Source of the DNA: Xenococcaceae cyanobacterium MO_234.B1
Lineage (GTDB): Bacteria > Cyanobacteriota > Cyanobacteriia > Cyanobacteriales > Xenococcaceae
Length of the DNA stretch: 33,762 bases
Direction: 5' to 3'
NCBI GenBank assembly: GCA_030064915.1
Contig: JASJEK010000076.1
Location: 1-33,762 of the forward strand
The translations under genes were made by a program, and so were the position numbers. The notes under the pieces are model-generated. The model did not search any database, was not told where the DNA came from, and saw only the letters and a program-made list of their open reading frames with translations. Below, piece by piece: positions 22,840 to 31,651 of this stretch. Positions within the stretch are counted from its first letter, which is position 1. Each line of letters starts with the position of its first letter.

Positions 22840-23697
22840 ATGAATCAGAACAACCGACAAGATTTTTCCCTCAAAAAAAAGAAAGGACTGAAAGCAAAAA
22901 TCAATAGTAACTATAAACCAGGACAATGGTTAAGATGGAGCCACTGGAATAGATTCGGCAATCTTACTTTAACAGCATTTATGTTCACTGTTATGATAAT
23001 GCTCCTAAGTCCAGCATGGTTACCTATAGGACACTCTGTTACTGATAGTGCTTTGGCAAAGGAAACAAATCAGAGACTAATTTTAGCCCAGGAGGAAACT
23101 GAAGAACGACGGGAAGAAGCAGCAGAACCTGAAGAATCTGTTAGGGAAGAAGCAGCAGAACCTGAAGAATCCGCTGAGGAAGAAGCAGCAGAACCTGAAG
23201 AATCCGCTGGGGAAGAAGCAGCAGAACCTGAAGAATCCGCTGAGGAAGAAGCAGCAGAACCTGAAGAATCCGCTGAGGAAGAAGCAGCAGAACCTGAAGC
23301 AGAATTTTCCTTTGAAGAAGCCAAGAAATCTCTAGAAGAGGAAATTAATGAGAAATACGAAGAATGGGAATCTGAAAAAACCAAGAGCGAAATCTCCCAT
23401 AGTATATCTGCGATCGCTACAATTATTATGACGATCTTTATAACATTGTTAGGTCTTGGAGTATTGGATATTCCTTACAAAAGATGGATTATTTTTATTC
23501 TTGGAATTATCACAGTTTTCGTTCAATTAAATATCAATGTATTTCTCCTGGAAAAAAGTCTTGCAGGATACGAAATTTTGGCAGATCAGGGTTTGACTTT
23601 AAAAACTAAGCTGGAGTCTGTTAGAACAGAAGAGCAACTAGAAGAGGTTCGAGAACAGTTTCAAGAATTAGTCCTAGAATCTCTAACAATTGAATAA
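22840..23697 (+). CDS. Membrane protein with an 11-residue acidic tandem repeat, function unknown
   Basis: 285 residues from ATG 22840, chosen because GAGGAG ends 5 bases before it. Basic N-terminus (KKKKGLKAK), a membrane helix or signal anchor (about 42-62), then five copies of EEAAEPEESxx plus a shorter sixth (about residues 92-154), a charged coiled-coil-like stretch, two membrane helices (about 189-210 and 219-240) and a C-terminal helix rich in Glu/Leu. Predicted topology puts the acidic repeat outside the cytoplasm if the first helix spans. I do not recognise the family. The stop overlaps the possible TTG start of lnt by 8 bases, suggesting co-transcription. Confidence 0.75.
   Translation: MNQNNRQDFSLKKKKGLKAKINSNYKPGQWLRWSHWNRFGNLTLTAFMFTVMIMLLSPAWLPIGHSVTDSALAKETNQRLILAQEETEERREEAAEPEESVREEAAEPEESAEEEAAEPEESAGEEAAEPEESAEEEAAEPEESAEEEAAEPEAEFSFEEAKKSLEEEINEKYEEWESEKTKSEISHSISAIATIIMTIFITLLGLGVLDIPYKRWIIFILGIITVFVQLNINVFLLEKSLAGYEILADQGLTLKTKLESVRTEEQLEEVREQFQELVLESLTIE
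23113..23300 (+). repeat. 33-bp coding tandem repeat, five full copies and one partial
   Basis: Units start at 23113, 23146, 23179, 23212 and 23245, with a partial at 23278. They share GAAGAAGCAGCAGAACCTGA and differ mainly at the last codons (GTTAGG, GCTGAG, GCTGGG). The near identity of copies indicates recent expansion by slippage or unequal recombination, so copy number probably varies between strains. Confidence 0.9.
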
Positions 23698-25321
23698 TGC
23701 AAATTTAGGGATAGTTCATCAGATAATTCATGAATTGTCCCTACTTAAATTAAAACAGTCTCAGATGGGTATAATTTTATCCTTGTTTAGTGGGGTTTTA
23801 ATGGGTTTATGCCCAGCACCATTTGGCTTATGGATGTTAGCTTGGATTGCTTTAATTCCCTTATGGCGATCGCTGTTTTTAGTTACATCTTATAAAAAAA
23901 TAATATTACTTAGTTTGGCTTGGGGTTGTGGTTATCATGGTCTAGCTTTATTTTGGATTACTGGTATTCATCCCATGACTTGGATGGGAGTACCTTGGTT
24001 AGCTAGTATTGGTATCGCCCTTTTTTGTTGGTTATTTATTACTCTTTGGGGTGCTGCTTTAGTTGTTGTTTGGGGAATTAGTTTTAAATTCATTACAAAA
24101 AGAGTTACTTATAAAGCCAATATTTATTACTCACTATTTAGAGTATTAATATTTAGAGTATTAATATTTAGAGTATTAATAGGAGTAACCTTATGGTGTG
24201 TGTTAGAAACTCTTTGGAGTTATACCCCTTTGTGGTGGAGTTGTTTAGCCTATACTCAAAGTCCTGATAATTTATTTATTTTGCAACTCAGTAAAATATC
24301 AGGTTTTAATACTATCACTGCCTCTATTGTTTTAGTTAATGGCTTGTGGGCAGAAGCTTTATTATTAAGCAAGTATTTTAAACAAACTACCAAAAAGATT
24401 ATCTTATTCACTATTCCTCTTTTACTGGTAATTAGTATTCATAGTCTAGGATTTTATCTCTATCAATTACCGATTGCTTCTAACAATCTTGATGCTCTTA
24501 AAGTTGGCATTATTCAGGGAAATATACCCAACGAAATTAAACTTTATCCCGAAGGTTTCCGCAACGCGATCGCAGGTTACACTACAGGATATAAAAGATT
24601 AGCCCAACAGCAAGTTGATGTGGTTCTCACTCCCGAAACAGCTTTACCTTTTTACTGGCAAAATATTACTAACAATAGTGAATTTTATCAAACAGTATTA
24701 CAGTATAAAGTTCCTGCTTGGGTTGGTGCATTTGGTACGATAGAACAAGGTTTTACTAATAGTTTGTTTACTCTCACAGGAGAAGGAAAAACTTACAGTC
24801 GCTACGATAAATCTAAATTAGTACCCCTCGGAGAGTATATCCCTTTACAAGCTATTTTTGGCAAAATTATCGATCGCCTATCCCCTTTACAAGCCAATTT
24901 AATACCAGGAAAACCCAATCAAATATTTAACACACCCTGGGGACAAGCTATTGTGGGAATTTGTTATGAGTCGGCTTTTTCTCAACACTTTCGCCGTCAA
25001 GCCAAACAGGGGGGACAGTTTATCATTACTGCTTCCAATAATGCTCATTATAGTAACACGATGCCTGCCCAACACCACGCCCAAGATGTATTACGGGCGA
25101 TAGAAAGCGATCGCTGGGCTGCCAGAGCCACCAATACGGGTTATTCTGCTATTGTCGATCCTCATGGTAATACCATCTGGCGATCGCAAATAAATCAGTA
25201 TCAAATACACTCAGGTACTATATACCTGCGACAAACTCAGACTTTATATGTGCGATGGGGAGACTGGTTAACTCTTGCCTTAATCTTTCTCAGTTTAGGG
25301 CTTTATTTACTGATTCAGTGA
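23690..25321 (+). CDS. lnt: Apolipoprotein N-acyltransferase
   Basis: Inner-membrane enzyme that adds the third acyl chain to lipoproteins. An N-terminal membrane half of several helices (up to about residue 265) is followed by a nitrilase-like domain with the catalytic triad: Glu316 in LTPETALPF, Lys374 in YDKSKLVPLGEYIP and Cys425 in VGICYES (numbered from the TTG at 23690). Length (543) is normal. The start is uncertain: the frame opens at TTG 23690 inside the previous gene, but ATG 23765 begins right at the first membrane helix and is equally plausible. An in-frame 15-bp triplication inserts extra FRVLI units in a membrane segment. The 3' end overlaps the convergent uspA gene by 15 bp. 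Confidence 0.92.
   Translation: MNNANLGIVHQIIHELSLLKLKQSQMGIILSLFSGVLMGLCPAPFGLWMLAWIALIPLWRSLFLVTSYKKIILLSLAWGCGYHGLALFWITGIHPMTWMGVPWLASIGIALFCWLFITLWGAALVVVWGISFKFITKRVTYKANIYYSLFRVLIFRVLIFRVLIGVTLWCVLETLWSYTPLWWSCLAYTQSPDNLFILQLSKISGFNTITASIVLVNGLWAEALLLSKYFKQTTKKIILFTIPLLLVISIHSLGFYLYQLPIASNNLDALKVGIIQGNIPNEIKLYPEGFRNAIAGYTTGYKRLAQQQVDVVLTPETALPFYWQNITNNSEFYQTVLQYKVPAWVGAFGTIEQGFTNSLFTLTGEGKTYSRYDKSKLVPLGEYIPLQAIFGKIIDRLSPLQANLIPGKPNQIFNTPWGQAIVGICYESAFSQHFRRQAKQGGQFIITASNNAHYSNTMPAQHHAQDVLRAIESDRWAARATNTGYSAIVDPHGNTIWRSQINQYQIHSGTIYLRQTQTLYVRWGDWLTLALIFLSLGLYLLIQ
24137..24181 (+). repeat. 15-bp tandem repeat, three exact copies, inside lnt
   Basis: TTTAGAGTATTAATA occurs at 24137-24151, 24152-24166 and 24167-24181. 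It encodes FRVLI three times (…LFRVLIFRVLIFRVLIGV…) at the edge of a membrane helix. Being a multiple of three it keeps the frame, and it looks like a recent slippage product. Confidence 0.9.
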
Positions 25322-25831
25322 CACCTCTGCTTCTGTTTCTGGTGTATCCGATGTTTCGTGCTGATGTACTAATAAAACTGAACAATTGACATGATGAGAA
25401 ACATAGTTGCTAACACTACCAAGGAAGAATTCGCTTAAACCTTTTCTTCCGTGACTACCCACAACCAATAAATCTGAATTTTGATTTTTGGCAAATTCTA
25501 CAATTGCTTGGTCTATTTGACCAATTTGTTGCGTAAACTCTGTAGCTACCCCTTCTCTAGTTGCTTCCTCATAAAGCGATCGTAATAATTCTAATCCTAT
25601 TTTTTCTAAATTCGCCCATCTTTCCCTGAGTACTTCATCTAGAGTCTCATCAGGATAATAAGCACCACTAAAAGCCAAAGAAGCGGTATCTTGATATTCT
25701 GTTTGTAGAGGGGATAAGACATGAATTAAATGCAGATTAGCATTAAAAGCCTTAGCTAAGGATAAGGCTTGTTCAAATGCTTGTCGGCTGAGTTCGGTGC
25801 TATCTATAGCAACTAAGATTTTTTTATACAT
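25307..25831 (-). CDS. Universal stress protein, UspA family
   Basis: 174 residues, one Usp domain with an HUP/Rossmann-like fold: start MYKKILVAIDSTELSRQAFE, a long middle helix, and the nucleotide-binding loop GSHGRKGLSEFFLGSVSNYV followed by SVLLVH. The G-2x-G-9x-G(S/T) type motif is present, so ATP binding is likely. Start at ATG 25831: AGAAGGAG lies 8 bases upstream on the minus strand, while the frame's earlier TTG has no such site. The insert around residues 45-75 (YQDTASLAFSGAYYPDETLD) is seen in cyanobacterial members. The role is stress survival; the exact ligand is unknown. Convergent with lnt, overlapping by 15 bp. Confidence 0.9.
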   Translation of the reverse strand: MYKKILVAIDSTELSRQAFEQALSLAKAFNANLHLIHVLSPLQTEYQDTASLAFSGAYYPDETLDEVLRERWANLEKIGLELLRSLYEEATREGVATEFTQQIGQIDQAIVEFAKNQNSDLLVVGSHGRKGLSEFFLGSVSNYVSHHVNCSVLLVHQHETSDTPETEAEVSLNQ

Positions 25832-26213
25832 ACTCGAACTCCTTCTAGCAACAATCAACTTCTATGACTATTGTATATATAATGAGAATTGTCTGGTGGT
25901 GGCGAGAACTTATAAGCTAATCCACATTTAACTTGCATATTCATAAATCAGAAAACAAATCTTTAAACCCTCTCCCCGTCTCCCTGTCACCCCATCTTCC
26001 CGTCAGTCTTAACTAGCAAACTTGGTGTTGACTAGCTTAGCGCTGGAGAATCAGGAAGTTGCATCTGTTGCTTGGAACCCAGAAAATAAAAAGCTAATAA
26101 GCCAATAGTAGTTTGGAAACCGCAAGATTTTGGTAGTAACAACTATCCTCCTGAAACTCTATTAGAATTGAAGTCCAATTAGGATGAGTCTTACACCCAT
26201 CCCAAATAACTAA
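25832..26213. other. Intergenic region between uspA and acs, no gene seen
   Basis: 382 bp. No convincing coding frame, RNA gene or strong hairpin. The end near 25832 must contain the uspA promoter on the minus strand; a TATATATACAAT-like stretch around 25870-25880 (minus) is a weak -10 candidate. The other end is the 3' side of acs. Confidence 0.5.
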
Positions 26214-28181
26214 TTAACCTTCACGCAACTTATCTAAGACACTGAGGTCTTCCATCGTCGAGATATCGCCCACTAATTCTTCTCCTGCTGCTAAATTCCG
26301 CAAGAAACGACGAATAATCTTACCAGAACGGGTTTTAGGTAAGGCATCAGTAAAGCGGATTTCCCCTGGTCTAGCGATCGCACCAATTTCTTTAACTACG
26401 TGTTGTTTAAGTTCGGCTTTCAGTTCATCACTAGATTGATAAGAGCCTTCTAAAATGACAAAAGCATAGATATCTTCCCCTTTAACTTCATCGGGGCGAG
26501 AGACTACTGCTGCTTCTGCGACTGCGGGATGGGATACTAAAGCTGATTCTACTTCCATTGTCCCCAAACGGTGTCCTGAGATGTTCATCACATCATCAAC
26601 GCGACCCATGACCCAGAAGTAACCATCTTCGTCTTTTCTCGCTCCATCTCCTGCAAAATAGAGGTATTTACCGTCTTTTGGGGGGATATACTCCCAATAG
26701 GTACGACGAAAGCGTGCTTCGTTTTTATACACAGTCCGCATCATACTGGGCCAAGGATGCTTAATTACTAAATAACCGCCTTCGTTAGTACCAACAGGAT
26801 TACCTTCTAAATCGACGACATCTGCTAAAATCCCAGGAAAAGGAAAAGTAGCTGAACCTGGTTTAGTAGGAGTCGCCCCAGGTAAGGGAGTCAGCATAAA
26901 TCCCCCTGTTTCTGTTTGCCACCAAGTATCTACTATTGGACAACGTTCCCCACCAATAACCTTGTGATACCACATCCAAGCTTCGGGGTTGATGGGTTCT
27001 CCTACTGTCCCTAAAATGCGGAGAGAAGAAAGATCGCGGGCTAAGGGGTGCTTGTCTCCCATCTTGATAAAAGCCCGAATTGCTGTAGGTGCAGTATAGA
27101 ATATGGTTACGCCGTATTTTTCTACCACATCCCAGAAGCAACCAGGATTAGAAGGGCGGGGCGCACCTTCATACATTAAGCTAGTTGCACCATTGGAAAG
27201 AGGACCATATACGATGTAACTGTGTCCTGTAATCCAACCCACATCGGCGGTACACCAGTATACATCGGTATCTTTAAGATCGAATGTCCACTTAGTAGTT
27301 ATGTGGGTGTAGAGGTTATATCCTCCTGTAGTGTGAACCACTCCTTTGGGCTTCCCTGTCGTACCGCTAGTGTAAAGAATGAATAGCATATCTTCGCTGT
27401 CCATGGGTTCGGCTGGACAATCTGCGGATGCACTTGGTTGTAAGTCGTGCCACCAAACATCCCGCCCTGATACCATCTCAATATCCTGCTTGGTGCGTTG
27501 CACTACCAGTACCTTCTCTACACTGGGGACAGCGTTATCTTTAAGTGCTTCATCTACCGCAGGTTTTAGGGGTACGATCTTATCTTTGCGAAAACCTCCA
27601 TCAGCAGTAATCACTACTTTAGCTTCTGCATCTTGCAGACGGGCTTTTAAAGCTTCGGCACTAAATCCGCCAAATACGACACTGTGAGGCGCACCGATTC
27701 TAGCACAAGCCAGCATTGCGATCGCAGCTTCAGGAATCATGGGCATATATATCCCTACGCGATCGCCTTTTTTGACTCCTAAGTCTTTTAAGACATTTGC
27801 CATCTGGCAAACTTCCCGATGGAGTTGGGCATAGGTGAGAGTGCGAGAGTCTCCTGGTTCACCTTCCCAAATTAAGGCTGCTTTATTTTTGCGCCAGGTA
27901 GCGAGATGGCGGTCTAAGCAGTTGTAGGAAATATTAATTTTGCCATTGACAAACCATTTGGCAAAAGGGGGTTGCCAAATAAGAGCTCGATCCCACTTCT
28001 GAAACCAATGTAATTCTGTTGCTGCTAATTCTGACCAAAAACTCGCTGGATCGGCTTCGGCTTTATCGTATAGTTGCTGATACTCTGCGATACTTTTAAT
28101 CTGGGCATTTTGGGATAACTCTGTTGGAGGGTTAAATAAGCGTTTTTCTTGAAGTATTGATTCTATGGTTGCTTGTGACAT
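26214..28181 (-). CDS. acs: Acetyl-CoA synthetase (AMP-forming)
   Basis: 655 residues, the usual Acs length. Converts acetate, ATP and CoA to acetyl-CoA through acetyl-AMP. Motifs: N-terminal [19 protein letters not shown] and [11 protein letters not shown], the P-loop-like [23 protein letters not shown] in the adenylation core, [19 protein letters not shown], and catalytic Lys621 in [10 protein letters not shown], the residue that is regulated by acetylation in other bacteria. The Trp in WWQTETG is the one that limits the pocket to acetate. Single gene, divergent from the aminotransferase gene across 245 bp of AT-rich DNA in which I see no clear promoter. Confidence 0.97.
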   Translation of the reverse strand: MSQATIESILQEKRLFNPPTELSQNAQIKSIAEYQQLYDKAEADPASFWSELAATELHWFQKWDRALIWQPPFAKWFVNGKINISYNCLDRHLATWRKNKAALIWEGEPGDSRTLTYAQLHREVCQMANVLKDLGVKKGDRVGIYMPMIPEAAIAMLACARIGAPHSVVFGGFSAEALKARLQDAEAKVVITADGGFRKDKIVPLKPAVDEALKDNAVPSVEKVLVVQRTKQDIEMVSGRDVWWHDLQPSASADCPAEPMDSEDMLFILYTSGTTGKPKGVVHTTGGYNLYTHITTKWTFDLKDTDVYWCTADVGWITGHSYIVYGPLSNGATSLMYEGAPRPSNPGCFWDVVEKYGVTIFYTAPTAIRAFIKMGDKHPLARDLSSLRILGTVGEPINPEAWMWYHKVIGGERCPIVDTWWQTETGGFMLTPLPGATPTKPGSATFPFPGILADVVDLEGNPVGTNEGGYLVIKHPWPSMMRTVYKNEARFRRTYWEYIPPKDGKYLYFAGDGARKDEDGYFWVMGRVDDVMNISGHRLGTMEVESALVSHPAVAEAAVVSRPDEVKGEDIYAFVILEGSYQSSDELKAELKQHVVKEIGAIARPGEIRFTDALPKTRSGKIIRRFLRNLAAGEELVGDISTMEDLSVLDKLREG

Positions 28182-28426
28182 AATTGCGTTTAAGATAAAA
28201 ATCCAATCATCATTATTCTGAATGCCAATCCTGCCAGAGAATCTTTAATTTTCTTTAATTAGCCATAATTATTTAACAAAAAGGGAAAAGGGAAAAACTC
28301 TCTACTTGGATTACTAATTTATTTTGGTAAGAGATATATAGTAGTTAATTGAGGAAATTAATGAACTACTATTGACAAAAACCTATACTGCAATGAGACA
28401 ATTGGAGGCTACGTCAACTAGTCGCT

Positions 28427-29617
28427 ATGACCATGAGTGTGAATTGGATTACCCGCGCTAATCGCTTAAGCGCACTACCCCCTTATGTTTTTGCCCGTTT
28501 AGACGAACTTAAAGCCCGTGCCAGAGAACAAGGTCTAGATTTAATAGACTTGGGTATGGGTAATCCTGATGGTGCTGCACCCCAACCTGTAATTGACGCT
28601 GCGATCGCAGCCTTATCTAATCCCCAAAATCATGGTTATCCACCCTTTGAAGGTACAGCGAGTTTTCGAGCTTCTATCACTAATTGGTACAAACGTTGCT
28701 ATGGGGTCGAACTGGATCCTGACAGTGAAGCTTTACCTCTAATTGGCTCAAAAGAAGGTTTAGGGCATTTAGCTTTAGCTTATATTAACCCTGGAGATAT
28801 TATCCTTGTTCCCAGTCCTTCCTATCCGGCTCATTTCCGAGGCCCTTTAATTGCAGGGGGTAAAATATACAGTATCAATCTCAAAGCAGAACAAGACTGG
28901 CTAATTGATTTAAGTACCATTCCTGAAGAAGTAGCCCAAAAAGCCAAGATACTCTACTTTAATTATCCTAATAACCCCACTACGGCTACTGCTCCCAGAG
29001 AATTTTTTGAAGAAGTGGTGGCTTTTGCCCGTCACTACGAAATATTATTAGTTCACGATCTATGCTATGCAGAATTAGCTTTTGATGGTTATCAACCCAC
29101 CAGTTTATTAGAAATTCCTGGGGCGAAAGAACTGGGTGTTGAGTTTCATACTCTCTCTAAAACCTATAATATGGCTGGTTGGCGCGTTGGCTTTGTCGTA
29201 GGCAATTCTGATATTATTCAGGGTTTGCGTACTCTCAAAACCAATTTAGATTACGGTATCTTTGCCGTAATTCAAAAAGCAGCCGAAACCGCCCTGCAAC
29301 TCCCTGATAATTATATTAAAGAAGTCCAAGACCGTTATCGTACTCGCAGAGACTTTTTAATTAAAGGTTTAGGGGAATTAGGCTGGGATATACCCCCCTC
29401 TAAAGCTACTATGTACCTTTGGGTTAAAACTCCTGTGGGTCAAGGCTCTACGGAATTTGCTCTGGATGTACTACAAAATACAGGAGTGGTAGTTACTCCT
29501 GGTAATGCCTTTGGGGAAGCAGGAGAAGGATATGTGAGAGTGAGTCTTATTGCCGATTGCGATCGCCTCGCCGAAGTCCTCCGTCGCTTCCAAGAAGCAA
29601 GAATTAAATATCAGTGA
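28427..29617 (+). CDS. PLP-dependent class I/II aminotransferase (LL-DAP / aspartate aminotransferase type)
   Basis: 396 residues, fold type I. The PLP-binding lysine is Lys245 in HTLSKTYNMAGWRVGF, with YFNYPNNPTTA (cofactor Asn) and VHDLCYAEL (Asp and Tyr contacting the ring) upstream, and Arg in YVRVSLIAD near the C-terminus for the substrate carboxylate. The start ANRLSALPPYVFARLDELKA is typical of cyanobacterial proteins annotated as LL-diaminopimelate or aspartate aminotransferase, so a role in lysine/aspartate-family or alanine metabolism is likely. The exact substrate cannot be decided here. Two ATGs (28427, 28433) are possible. Followed 65 bp later by rbfA. Confidence 0.9.
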   Translation: MTMSVNWITRANRLSALPPYVFARLDELKARAREQGLDLIDLGMGNPDGAAPQPVIDAAIAALSNPQNHGYPPFEGTASFRASITNWYKRCYGVELDPDSEALPLIGSKEGLGHLALAYINPGDIILVPSPSYPAHFRGPLIAGGKIYSINLKAEQDWLIDLSTIPEEVAQKAKILYFNYPNNPTTATAPREFFEEVVAFARHYEILLVHDLCYAELAFDGYQPTSLLEIPGAKELGVEFHTLSKTYNMAGWRVGFVVGNSDIIQGLRTLKTNLDYGIFAVIQKAAETALQLPDNYIKEVQDRYRTRRDFLIKGLGELGWDIPPSKATMYLWVKTPVGQGSTEFALDVLQNTGVVVTPGNAFGEAGEGYVRVSLIADCDRLAEVLRRFQEARIKYQ

Positions 29618-29682
29618 AGCTATCTATAATATATACTCCAATATATGGTTACAATTGAGATCGGTAGTAGGGAGGAAGGGTT

Positions 29683-30066
29683 ATGGCTAATAGTCGTCGT
29701 GTGTCTCGTGTAGCTTCACTAATCAAACGAGAAGTCAGCCAAATGTTACTCAATGGCATCAAAGATGACCGAGTTGGTGCTGGAATGGTAAGTATTACCG
29801 ATGTAGATTTGTCTGGGGATCTGCAACACGCCAAAATATTCGTTAGTATTTATGGCACAGAAGAAGCTAGAGAAGAAACCATGGAAGGTTTGCGCTCTTC
29901 CGAAGCTTTTGTCAGAAAAGAATTAGGTCATCGAATTCGTCTCAGACGCACTCCTGAAGTAACTTTCCTCGAAGATCGTTCTCTAGAAAGAGGTGATAAG
30001 ATGGTGCATCTATTAAACGAAATTAGTCGGAATCGCAAGAAAACAGAAGAAGTTATTGATAGTTAG
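29683..30066 (+). CDS. rbfA: Ribosome-binding factor A
   Basis: 127 residues with the single KH-like domain of Rbf[21 protein letters not shown] at the start, then [21 protein letters not shown] and [19 protein letters not shown], followed by [17 protein letters not shown]. It helps mature the 5' end of 16S rRNA during 30S assembly and is important in cold growth. A strong GGAGG (29671-29675) sits 7 bases before the ATG and fixes the start. Normal length, no oddities. Probably its own transcription unit or read through from the aminotransferase gene. Confidence 0.96.
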   Translation: MANSRRVSRVASLIKREVSQMLLNGIKDDRVGAGMVSITDVDLSGDLQHAKIFVSIYGTEEAREETMEGLRSSEAFVRKELGHRIRLRRTPEVTFLEDRSLERGDKMVHLLNEISRNRKKTEEVIDS

Positions 30067-30108
30067 TGGTTAATTGTTGATAGCTAATTGTTGATACTTG
30101 TGACTTCT

Positions 30109-30136
30109 TTACAGACGTGAAATTTCCCGTCTGTAA
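30109..30136 (+). terminator. Candidate terminator hairpin after rbfA
   Basis: TTACAGACG (30109-30117) pairs exactly with CGTCTGTAA (30128-30136), loop of 10, followed by CTTTTGAC. It starts 43 bp after the rbfA stop. The stem is good but the T-run short, so confidence is moderate. Confidence 0.5.
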
Positions 30137-30257
30137 CTTTTGACTTAACAACTGGGGTGTTGATTTGGGGAAATGGGATCACTAAAAGTTCTCAAGATGG
30201 ATGTGGTTTATCTTTAATGTCAAAAGAAGACTCTCGGTACAAACGAGGGCGATTTAA

Positions 30258-30274
30258 GTTTAGCATCGCTAAAC
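30258..30274. repeat. Left-end stem-loop of the second TnpB element
   Basis: GTTTAGC (30258-30264) and GCTAAAC (30268-30274) form a perfect 7-bp stem with loop ATC, about 90 bp before the tnpB start. Confidence 0.55.
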
Positions 30275-30364
30275 CCGCTCAAAGTTTTACCAATAAGATG
30301 AATTTTGACAAAAAAAACAGCGAGTAGCATTAATATTTTGTATTAAGTATGATAGCATAAATAT

Positions 30365-31627
30365 ATGATTGTTTTAGAGTATAAAATCAAAGCAAAACAA
30401 TATCAATATCGGGCGATTGACGAAGCTATACGCACAGGTCAGTTTGTCCGAAACAAAGCTTTGCGCTATTGGCTAGACAACAAGGGGGTTAATAAATATG
30501 ACCTAAATAAGTATTGTCGAGTCATAGCTAAAGAATATAGTTTTGCTAATAAATTAAACTCTACTGCTAGACAATCATCTGCTGAACGAGCTTGGAGTGC
30601 TATAAGTCGTTTCTTTGATAATTGTAAAAAGAAAATTCAAGGCAAAAAAGGATTTCCAAAGTTTAAAAAACATTCTCGTTCGGTTGAATACAAACAATCT
30701 GGGTGGAAGCTAGACGAAAAAACCAAAAAGCATATTACCTTTACCGATAAAAATAATATTGGTAGAGTCAAGTTAGTTGGTTCAAGAGATATCTATTTCT
30801 ATCAACCAGAACAAATTAAACGAATAAGACTTGTTCGTCGTGCCGATGGGTATTATTGTCAGTTTTGTATATCTATCGCAGTCAAGGAAGATATGCAGCC
30901 TACGAGTAGAGCTATTGGCTTAGATATGGGACTTAAATACTTCTATGCCGATTCATTCGGTTACACAGAAGAAAACCCTAGATTCTATCGTAAAAGCGAA
31001 CAAAAACTAAACCGTTTAAATAGAAGAAAGTCAGTTAAATACCGTAAAGGACGGGGCTTACAAGGGGCTGAAGTAAATTCAGCCCACAGCCCCTCACAAA
31101 GACAATCAAACAATTACCATAAAGCTAGACGGCAATACGCCAAACAACATTTAAGAGTAAGTAGGCAACGTAAAGACCATGCTGTGAAGTTAGCAAGGTG
31201 CGTATGTGCTTCTAATGATTGCATCGTTTACGAAGACTTAAATGTTAGGAATCTAGTAAAAAATCGTAGATTGTCGAAATCAATATCTGATGCTGGCTGG
31301 ACGCAGTTCCGCAACTGGATTGAATATTTTGGGTGGAAGTTCGATAAGATAACTATCGCTGTTCCACCTCATTACACATCTCAAGATTGTCCTGTCTGTG
31401 GAGCAAGAATACAGAAATCTCTATCAACTCGCACCCATGCTTGTAAATGTGGATATACCGAAGATAGAGACGTTGCAGCCAGTGTCAATATTCTTAAAAA
31501 AGGACTAAGTACCGCAGGGCATACGGGAACTTACGCTTGGGGAGAGACTCCCTCTTGGGCGGTTGGAGGAATCCTGTCGTCTAACGGAGACTCGTTGAAC
31601 CAAGAATCCCCCAGTACAGTGACGTAA
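30365..31627 (+). CDS. tnpB: TnpB, RNA-guided nuclease, with a palindromic in-frame insertion
   Basis: 420 residues. Start ATG 30365 (MIVLEYKIKAKQYQYRAIDE) matches the family. RuvC residues are present: Asp187 in IGLDMGLKYF, Glu290 in VYEDLNVRNL and Asp369 in TEDRDVAASVNIL. The zinc ribbon is CPVCG (342, 345) with CKCG (360, 362). Around residues 230-247 there are about 17 extra residues (GLQGAEVNSAHSPSQ) where I expect a direct K-G-K/Q-QSNNY join; the DNA there is a nested palindrome (31053-31093). The insert is in a region between the first two RuvC motifs and may be tolerated. The C-terminal tail runs into the right-end hairpin, as usual for genes that share sequence with their omega-RNA. 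Distinct subfamily from the other two TnpB genes here. Confidence 0.93.
   Translation: MIVLEYKIKAKQYQYRAIDEAIRTGQFVRNKALRYWLDNKGVNKYDLNKYCRVIAKEYSFANKLNSTARQSSAERAWSAISRFFDNCKKKIQGKKGFPKFKKHSRSVEYKQSGWKLDEKTKKHITFTDKNNIGRVKLVGSRDIYFYQPEQIKRIRLVRRADGYYCQFCISIAVKEDMQPTSRAIGLDMGLKYFYADSFGYTEENPRFYRKSEQKLNRLNRRKSVKYRKGRGLQGAEVNSAHSPSQRQSNNYHKARRQYAKQHLRVSRQRKDHAVKLARCVCASNDCIVYEDLNVRNLVKNRRLSKSISDAGWTQFRNWIEYFGWKFDKITIAVPPHYTSQDCPVCGARIQKSLSTRTHACKCGYTEDRDVAASVNILKKGLSTAGHTGTYAWGETPSWAVGGILSSNGDSLNQESPSTVT
31053..31093. repeat. Nested palindrome inserted in frame within tnpB
   Basis: Outer arms GGGGCT (31053-31058) and AGCCCC (31088-31093); inner stem GGGCTGAA (31065-31072) and TTCAGCCC (31078-31085) with loop GTAAA. 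It is GC-rich in an AT-rich gene and coincides with extra residues in the protein. It looks like a small palindromic element that landed in coding sequence without breaking the frame. Confidence 0.65.
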
Positions 31628-31651
31628 GGAGCTTACTGGTGGGAGTGTCAA
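31611..31651 (+). ncRNA. 3' omega-RNA hairpin and right tip of the second TnpB element
   Basis: The CCAGTA/TACTGG stem (31611-31639, with outer CCC/GGG pairing) and the GGGAGTGTCAA tip match the general form of a TnpB guide-RNA scaffold end. The tnpB stop codon (31625-31627) lies in the loop. The natural guide would be the host bases that follow, from about 31652 (ATCTCGTCCCAACCACTGAT), which are antisense to the last codons of nrdB. Only the 3' part of the RNA is marked; its 5' end is unknown. Confidence 0.5.

Larger units (their letters stand above)
30230..31651 (+). mobile_element. IS200/IS605-type TnpB element between rbfA and nrdB (no TnpA)
   Basis: The left end is placed near 30230 from stem-loops CTCG/CGAG (about 30233-30247) and GTTTAGC-ATC-GCTAAAC (30258-30274), the sort of subterminal hairpin recognised by Y1 transposases. 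The right end is well marked: CCAGTA (31611-31616) pairs with TACTGG (31634-31639) and the tip is GGGAGTGTCAA, ending near 31651. The only gene is tnpB; no tnpA is present, so the copy is non-autonomous. The right tip coincides with the stop codon of the convergent nrdB gene. The left boundary could be off by tens of bases. The 298-bp gap after rbfA has no other gene. Confidence 0.7.

Noticed and set aside
23070-23384. 104-codon minus-strand frame rich in Ser/Ala/Gly
   Set aside because: It is the mirror image of the 33-bp coding repeat on the plus strand; low complexity, no independent evidence.
27379-27687. 102-codon plus-strand frame opposite acs
   Set aside because: Shadow of the conserved acs gene; Ser/Ala/Thr bias is typical of antisense frames.
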